From positions 1 through 25,674 of the forward strand of contig CAZKRU010000064.1 of assembly GCA_964555235.1 (NCBI GenBank): a stretch of DNA of 25,674 bases, read 5' to 3'. Positions within the stretch are counted from its first letter, which is position 1; each line of letters starts with the position of its first letter. This document shows positions 21,199-25,674 of this stretch, piece by piece. Source of the stretch: CAZKRU01 sp964555235 (GTDB lineage: Bacteria > Verrucomicrobiota > Verrucomicrobiia > Methylacidiphilales > CAMAQI01). The notes under the pieces were generated by a model. That model was not told the origin of the DNA and searched no databases. It saw only the letters and a list, made by a program, of their open reading frames with translations. The position numbers and the translations under genes are program-made.

Positions 21199-23484
21199 AT
21201 GAAACTAATCACACGCTCTGAAATTCGCAGCCAAACAATGATTCTCTACGCAGGTGCGATCAGTCTCATGGTCATGATGATGGCGTTGGGAATCGATTGG
21301 GGGCATATTTATATGCATGACGCCCGATTGAGTCGTGCGATCGATTCAGCGGTTTTGATGGGGGTTCAGAATGGCGCGGCGGGTCACGCGGCAGTTTCTG
21401 AGGCGATGCGCCAAATTGCGGTTGCGAACTACAGTAAGTTGGGAGATTTAACGAATTCGGCAGCGGTTTACAGTGCCTCGTCAGCCAAGGTGGATCCGTT
21501 GACGGGAGGAACGTACTTCGAGCATATCTACAAATATGGAACGGATGACGGAGTGAATAGCTTTATGTCGAACGTCATTCAGGTCGGTTCCAAGGGAGAG
21601 GTGAATGCTGCTTTCACCTACGCAAATACCGATGTTCACACGTTCTTTTTGCCTGTTTCCGGTGGGATGTCAAAAATGGTCATTCGCGGAAAGGGGACGG
21701 CCCAGCGACGCCCTCGACTGATTGCGATTGTCTTGGATCGATCGGGATCCATGGAGAATAACGGAGGATATACAAATTTACCAGGAGCGGTGACGAACTT
21801 CCTTTCTCAATTTGATACGAATAGCGATCTGATTTCGATCAGTTCCTTTGCATCGGAAGCGCGACTCGACATGGCAATGACGAGTAATTTTTGGGCGAGG
21901 GGGACGAACGCTATGGATACGAATACGAGTTCCACCTATAAGGGAGGAATCCGATTTGAAAATTATACGGTTGCGCCGGAAGGGCTTCGGATGGGGATTG
22001 AAACGCTTTATTATGGGGATACCAATGCTTGGAATGATCCGAATACGCTCAAGTTTCTCGTCTTCTTTACCGATGGACAGTTTAACGGATTTCGCTCTCT
22101 GGGGTTTGCTCCTGGGTTTACCAATGTCTTGGTCGGGCCTCCCGCTTCTGCATGGACAAATGATGTTCGTGGGACGACGAATGCCTTCCCCCGTCAGACG
22201 ACCAATAGCGACTTCGTTTCGGATTCTTCGACGCTTCGTTTTCATGCAACCAATGTGATCACAACCAATGAGGCCGCTTCTTCGAAGTATTTTACGAATG
22301 TCTGGGTGACGAACTGGCCGGGTTCGGTGACCTATCTCATGGAAACGAAACTTTATTCTGCTGGGTCGTTGTCTACGAACAGCACGCTCTCCACCAATTT
22401 TTATCGAACCAACTCAATTCAGCTCAATGCGGATAATGCGGTCAATTTTTATTATACGAACAAAGGATCGCCCGTTTCCATGACCAACCCGACCGTGGTG
22501 GTTTCCAATTTTATTTCCTACACGACCAATCGCATGGCGACATTGGTTCGATTGAAGGCCAATCAGCATTTGGTTCAGTTTCATCCGGGATACACCAATC
22601 TTGACATGATCGTAAATGGATCCGTCACCTTTAATGGACTTCCTCATTTTTACTGGACGAATCACCAGACCAATGATTATCCGCAGGTGAATATTTGGCG
22701 GAACAATTCAGGAACGAGTACCTCGGACCGTTTTACGAACATGCTTCAGTGGGATCCCTTGGCGAGTGCTAATAACTTTACGAACGGATTTCTGTATTAC
22801 ACGAATGGAGGATGGTCCCCGCTCTTTACGAATATGCGTTCGACGAATCTTCTCGGAGTGCCGTTTACGAATGGAATGACGACCTTTTCGATGAATGGAG
22901 ATGTTTATCAGAATCGGACGATGTATTTTGATGCGGCTTCTGGAGCGTATACGTTGACCTCAGGGATCTACACGAACACTTCGGGGAATTTCCAGAGTAA
23001 TGTTTTCACCAATATGATTGTGGTTCGAAAAATTACGAATTCGGGTGCTGGCACCGGAATTGATCAATTGGCTTCCTTTGTTCGAGAGCCTTCGAGCAAT
23101 CAACTCTATATCCTGCCGATGGGTTTTTCTTCGAGACCTCTGACGGTCTATTGCATGAGTTCGAACGGGTATGTGCAACCGAACGCGACGAATTACTATT
23201 CAACAACGAACCTCTATACCAATCAAAGTTGGTGGGAGGAAGAGGCAGACCGGGTGGCGAGCAATATTTGTTGGCAGGCACGCTTGAGTAATGTCACGGT
23301 CTTTACGGTCGGATTTGCGGGATCCTCCTCGAATATTTTGATCAATCTTGCGAATGATACGCGGTATTCCGGCTATCAATCGACTCAACCGGAAGGGGCC
23401 TACTATTATGCGACCAATGGAGCGGATATTACGAATAAGTTTAAGGCGATCTCGGAACGAATTCGAGCGGTGTTGACGGAATAA
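21199..23484 (+). CDS. tadG: TadG-like protein with von Willebrand A domain and Thr-Asn-rich insertion
   Basis: The 761-residue protein begins with the TadE/G-type helix (RSQTMILYAGAISLMVMMMA, 10-30), then the pilus-domain stretch DWGHIYMHDARLSRAIDSAVL. A vWA domain starts at about 173 (LIAIVLDRSGSM, metal-site D180-x-S-x-S184) and has its FFTDGQ turn at 289-294. The closing strand TVFTVGFAG (about 700) and the final helix KFKAISERIRAVLTE lie some 375 residues later. That intervening segment is filled with aromatic-Thr-Asn and other Thr-Asn pairs. I count about 38 Thr-Asn pairs in the whole protein, in various codons. TadG proteins help assemble or tether the pilus, and vWA domains bind via metal. 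The start has GGAGA eight bases upstream. It is the fourth gene of the tad operon. Confidence 0.88.
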   Translation: MKLITRSEIRSQTMILYAGAISLMVMMMALGIDWGHIYMHDARLSRAIDSAVLMGVQNGAAGHAAVSEAMRQIAVANYSKLGDLTNSAAVYSASSAKVDPLTGGTYFEHIYKYGTDDGVNSFMSNVIQVGSKGEVNAAFTYANTDVHTFFLPVSGGMSKMVIRGKGTAQRRPRLIAIVLDRSGSMENNGGYTNLPGAVTNFLSQFDTNSDLISISSFASEARLDMAMTSNFWARGTNAMDTNTSSTYKGGIRFENYTVAPEGLRMGIETLYYGDTNAWNDPNTLKFLVFFTDGQFNGFRSLGFAPGFTNVLVGPPASAWTNDVRGTTNAFPRQTTNSDFVSDSSTLRFHATNVITTNEAASSKYFTNVWVTNWPGSVTYLMETKLYSAGSLSTNSTLSTNFYRTNSIQLNADNAVNFYYTNKGSPVSMTNPTVVVSNFISYTTNRMATLVRLKANQHLVQFHPGYTNLDMIVNGSVTFNGLPHFYWTNHQTNDYPQVNIWRNNSGTSTSDRFTNMLQWDPLASANNFTNGFLYYTNGGWSPLFTNMRSTNLLGVPFTNGMTTFSMNGDVYQNRTMYFDAASGAYTLTSGIYTNTSGNFQSNVFTNMIVVRKITNSGAGTGIDQLASFVREPSSNQLYILPMGFSSRPLTVYCMSSNGYVQPNATNYYSTTNLYTNQSWWEEEADRVASNICWQARLSNVTVFTVGFAGSSSNILINLANDTRYSGYQSTQPEGAYYYATNGADITNKFKAISERIRAVLTE

Positions 23485-23510
23485 GCGGGGAATTTGAGGG
23501 GAGAAAGGGA

Positions 23511-24260
23511 ATGCGTCGCGTTTGTCTGATGTTGATGGCTTCCGCTCTTTGGGTGTTTGCCGAGGAGGTGAAGGTGATTCAGATTCCTTCTGCTGCCTCC
23601 TTAGCGGATTGGATCTCAGGACTGGATGGCACGCTTCGGGCGGGAGAGAGTCTTTTGCCGACCCTTCGGATCATGGATTTTGGGAAACCGATTCAGACTT
23701 GGGACGATTACGATTTCCAACTGGTGAGTCGAACGGCTCAACGTTTTGCACAAGAGAGTCGTGCGGGCCGCGGCCCTGAATTTGAGGATCGTCTTCTTCC
23801 CCGAATTCCTTTGATTGTTGCTAAGATCAAACTAGAGCTCCAACAAGAGGCGGAGGCGACGGTCCTGGATGGAAAAATCCAGGAGCGCCGTGTTCAATAC
23901 AATCGATGGTTGACCTTGGCGCATCGTGCACAGATGACAAAAGAAGAATGGGTGAAATTTGAGGAGTTGAAGCTTGTCCTTGAGGCGGATCTCGCCAAGA
24001 GCCAGGGAGAGCAACGCAAGGAGTTGGAGCGATTTATCACAGACATGAATGACCTTCGCAAGAAGAGTGATCAGCTTGCTGCAGCCGTTCATGAACGTCT
24101 AAGGATCCAGCGCGAAGCGGAGGAAGTGGAGAAATCGAAAGCGGAAGAAGCCCGTCGAAATTCAGTGGTACGATGGACCATTATTTTTGCATTTTTATCC
24201 GTTGGAGGTGCCATCTGGTGGAATCATCACCAGAGCGTCCATGAAACGAATTTTAAATAA
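23511..24260 (+). CDS. Unrecognised secreted, membrane-anchored coiled-coil protein at the end of the tad operon
   Basis: I do not recognise the family. The 249-residue protein has a signal peptide (MRRVCLMLMASALWVFA, probable cut before EEV), a mixed region to about 100, and a long charged helix with coiled-coil character (about 100-215, e.g. KELERFITDMNDLRKKSDQL). A C-terminal membrane helix follows (222-237, WTIIFAFLSVGGAIWW) before a short cytosolic tail. Most of it would sit in the periplasm, anchored by its C-terminus. It starts 26 bases after tadG with a good ribosome-binding site (AGAAAGG four bases before the ATG), so it is probably co-transcribed and could be an accessory Tad factor. 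It has no Thr-Asn enrichment. Confidence 0.8.
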   Translation: MRRVCLMLMASALWVFAEEVKVIQIPSAASLADWISGLDGTLRAGESLLPTLRIMDFGKPIQTWDDYDFQLVSRTAQRFAQESRAGRGPEFEDRLLPRIPLIVAKIKLELQQEAEATVLDGKIQERRVQYNRWLTLAHRAQMTKEEWVKFEELKLVLEADLAKSQGEQRKELERFITDMNDLRKKSDQLAAAVHERLRIQREAEEVEKSKAEEARRNSVVRWTIIFAFLSVGGAIWWNHHQSVHETNFK

Positions 24261-24266
24261 AAGAGC

Positions 24267-24436
24267 AAGCCGCCAAGAAACCCTTTTTTGTTTTTAAATC
24301 GGAATTCAACCCTTCGCACCCCCGCCTGCAACGCTATGCGTAGCATTGCGGGCAGGTTGGCGAACTTGGCGAGAGAGATGATCCTGTTCTCTCCACTCAT
24401 TGCCCCACGAGCACGGGGGCTGAAGCTTTGTGTGAA
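24267..24436. repeat. Long inverted-repeat unit on the left of bioB (CTTGGCGAGA family)
   Basis: The core 24316-24362 is a 47-base perfect inverted match to 25575-25621. Similarity continues on both sides: towards bioB through CTTGGCGAGAGA to AGCTTTGTGTGAA (24424-24436, mirrored at 25506-25518), and outwards through GAATTCAACCCTTCGC. The core contains a near-palindrome (GCCTGCAACGCTATGCG... pairing with ...CATTGCGGGC). The outermost part (24267-24297) matches 18684-18714 in reverse. It fills the gap between the tad operon and bioB. Confidence 0.85.
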
Positions 24437-24490
24437 AAAATCAGTGATTTGGGTTTTACGCTAATGATTGGGGATTTTGTTTCAAAGGGG

Positions 24491-24515
24491 TTGCCAAGTT
24501 GGGGAATTTTGGCAA
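24491..24515. promoter_or_regulatory. Operator-like perfect inverted repeat TTGCCAA-N11-TTGGCAA before bioB
   Basis: TTGCCAA (24491-24497) and TTGGCAA (24509-24515) are exact 7-bp mirror arms with an 11-base spacer, ending ten bases before the bioB ATG. The size and place suit either a repressor site or a hairpin hiding the start. It does not resemble the BirA site (TTGTAAACC arms). No Shine-Dalgarno is otherwise seen before bioB. Confidence 0.45.
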
Positions 24516-24525
24516 ATTTCATTTC

Positions 24526-25482
24526 ATGAATTCCGTTACGTTGCAACAGATTCGCGAGGTTTATGAGCTTCCTCTTTTCGAACTCCTGAAGCGGGGTCGT
24601 TCTGTTTACGAGCAGAATTGGAAAGAGCAGGAGGGAATTCAGCTCTGCACCTTGCTCAGTATTAAGACCGGGGGCTGTAGTGAAGATTGCTCTTATTGCG
24701 CGCAGAGTGCCCATTACAAAACGGAAGTCGAAGCAGGACAATTGATGAGTAAGGAAGAGGTTCTTCCGGTGGCGGAACGAGCCAAGGAGGCCGGTTCGAC
24801 GCGTTTTTGTATGGGGGCGGCATGGAAGGGAGTTCGCGAAGGAGATCCGCGTTTTGAAACGGTTTTGGAGACAGTTCGAGAGGTGAGTAAGTTGGGGATG
24901 GAAGTTTGTGTGACCTTGGGAAATCTGACTCCTGGAGCGGCTCAAGCCTTAAAAGAAGCGGGGGTAACCGCCTACAACCACAATTTGGATACGAGCCGTG
25001 AACATTACGGAAAGATTGTTTCTACCCACACCTATGACGATCGGTTGAATACGATTCGACATGTTCAAAACGCTGGAATGTCGGTCTGTTGTGGAGGAAT
25101 TCTCGGACTGGGGGAGAGTGTCGAAGACCGTCTTCGGCTTCTTCTGGAGCTGAGCGCGTTGGATCCTGTGCCGGAAAGTATCCCAATCAATTGTCTGACG
25201 GCGATTCCGGGGACTCCTTTGGAAAATCAGCCGGCGATTGATATTTTTGAGTTGGTACGGATGGTGGCAACGACCCGGGTCTTTTTTCCAAAGTCGAAAG
25301 TCCGTCTCTCGGCGGGGCGCACTCGTTTGAGTAAAGAGGGACAGGCACTCTGTTTCTTTGCGGGAGCCAATTCCATTTTCTACGGAGATAAACTTCTCAC
25401 GGCCGATAATCCGGGCGTTGATGAAGATCAGGCCCTCCTGACCGAGTTGGGATTAATGCCTGCCATCCCGTGTGTTGCCTAA
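24526..25482 (+). CDS. bioB: Biotin synthase
   Basis: The 318-residue radical SAM enzyme inserts sulfur into dethiobiotin. The [4Fe-4S] cysteines are C51, C55 and C58 in GGCSEDCSYCAQS. The [2Fe-2S] ligands line up exactly with E. coli BioB (C97, C128, C188, R260): C95 in RFCMGAAW, C128 in GMEVCVTLG, C188 in SVCCGGILGLGE and R260 in KVRLSAGRTRLS. The substrate-binding YNHNLDTS is also present. ATG 24526 is chosen for its normal N-terminus; a TTG at 24499 would add nine residues overlapping the inverted repeat. It stands alone, with no other bio genes nearby, and is enclosed by inverted long repeats. Regulation may involve the TTGCCAA-N11-TTGGCAA site. Confidence 0.96.
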   Translation: MNSVTLQQIREVYELPLFELLKRGRSVYEQNWKEQEGIQLCTLLSIKTGGCSEDCSYCAQSAHYKTEVEAGQLMSKEEVLPVAERAKEAGSTRFCMGAAWKGVREGDPRFETVLETVREVSKLGMEVCVTLGNLTPGAAQALKEAGVTAYNHNLDTSREHYGKIVSTHTYDDRLNTIRHVQNAGMSVCCGGILGLGESVEDRLRLLLELSALDPVPESIPINCLTAIPGTPLENQPAIDIFELVRMVATTRVFFPKSKVRLSAGRTRLSKEGQALCFFAGANSIFYGDKLLTADNPGVDEDQALLTELGLMPAIPCVA

Positions 25483-25505
25483 GTACGGTTTGATCCAGAA
25501 GAAGG

Positions 25506-25640
25506 TTCACACAAAGCTCCTGCCCGTGGAACGTGCTGACACGGCTGTGAAGTGGATTCATCTCTCGCTAAGCCCGCCAACCTGCCCGCAATGCTACGCA
25601 TAGCGTTGCAGGCGGGGGTGCAAAGCGTTTGGATTTCATT
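25506..25640. repeat. Long inverted-repeat unit on the right of bioB (CTTGGCGAGA family)
   Basis: This is the inverted partner of the repeat at 24267-24436. The 47-base core 25575-25621 is identical to the reverse complement of 24316-24362. TTCACACAAAGCT (25506-25518) mirrors 24424-24436, and the outer part AAAGCGTTTGGATTT resembles the reverse of AATTCAACCCTTCGC. The stretch between core and inner mark is diverged but alignable (TCTCTCGCTAAGC against the reverse of GCGAACTTGGCGAGAGA). No gene is seen from 25483 to the window end. Confidence 0.85.
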
Positions 25641-25674
25641 GGTCTCCAAAACAGAAAAAAACCATCCACTCGTA

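Noticed and set aside
21778..22245. 155-codon minus-strand frame opposite tadG
   Set aside because: Arg- and Ile-rich mirror of the Thr-Asn coding pattern; no ribosome-binding site or family resemblance.

Overview
The window is 25.7 kb of ordinary bacterial chromosome with a mid-range base composition. Gene density is high, apart from a few intergenic stretches packed with palindromic repeats. The gene set suggests a Gram-negative member of the PVC group, most likely Verrucomicrobiota. The hints are a heptosyltransferase-type glycosyltransferase, a dispersed Tad pilus locus whose surface proteins are rich in Thr-Asn, a flavodoxin-less CysJ-like reductase, and abundant short palindromic intergenic repeats. 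This placement is inference; no rRNA or other marker gene is present.

Layout, 1-8.4 kb: the last 39 codons of mnmE (+); a minus-strand pair of azoR followed by one 725-codon frame joining a low-molecular-weight protein phosphatase, ribose-5-phosphate isomerase B and serine hydroxymethyltransferase; a small DUF6166-like gene (+); the RNA-binding protein YhbY (-); a coupled pair sppA and CPBP protease (-); a CysJ-like diflavin-type reductase lacking the FMN domain (+); a GT9 glycosyltransferase (-); and a lone Flp pilin gene (-). Layout, 8.7-18.3 kb: a FIST sensor protein (+), a rhomboid-fold protein lacking the catalytic residues (-), an unrecognised 706-residue single-pass protein with PEGA-like repeats (+), then a plus-strand run pyrB-pyrC-small protein-oppD/F-type ATPases-xerC. 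Layout, 18.3-25.7 kb: a 700-bp repeat-rich gap, an apparent operon tadC-tadE-tadE2-tadG-coiled-coil protein (+), and bioB (+) enclosed by a pair of inverted ~130-bp repeats.

How genes work together: pyrB and pyrC (4-bp overlap) carry out steps 2 and 3 of pyrimidine synthesis. The sppA/CPBP pair forms a membrane-proteolysis unit. The Flp pilin and tadC/E/E2/G belong to one type IVb pilus or secretion system, although the ATPase TadA, TadB, the secretin and the prepilin peptidase are not in this window.

The most notable observations are: (1) the phosphatase-RpiB-GlyA fusion, which keeps an apparent internal ribosome-binding site; (2) about 38 Thr-Asn dipeptides in TadG, often preceded by an aromatic residue and mostly in a long insertion inside its von Willebrand A domain, with a milder echo in both TadE proteins; (3) a layered set of palindromic or inverted intergenic repeats, including a 190-bp element with 29-bp terminal inverted repeats, mosaic copies that differ by the presence of an internal hairpin, and an inverted pair enclosing bioB; (4) a symmetric operator-like site just before bioB; (5) a nearly leaderless promoter for pyrB. 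I saw no CRISPR array, tRNA, rRNA, transposase or prophage.
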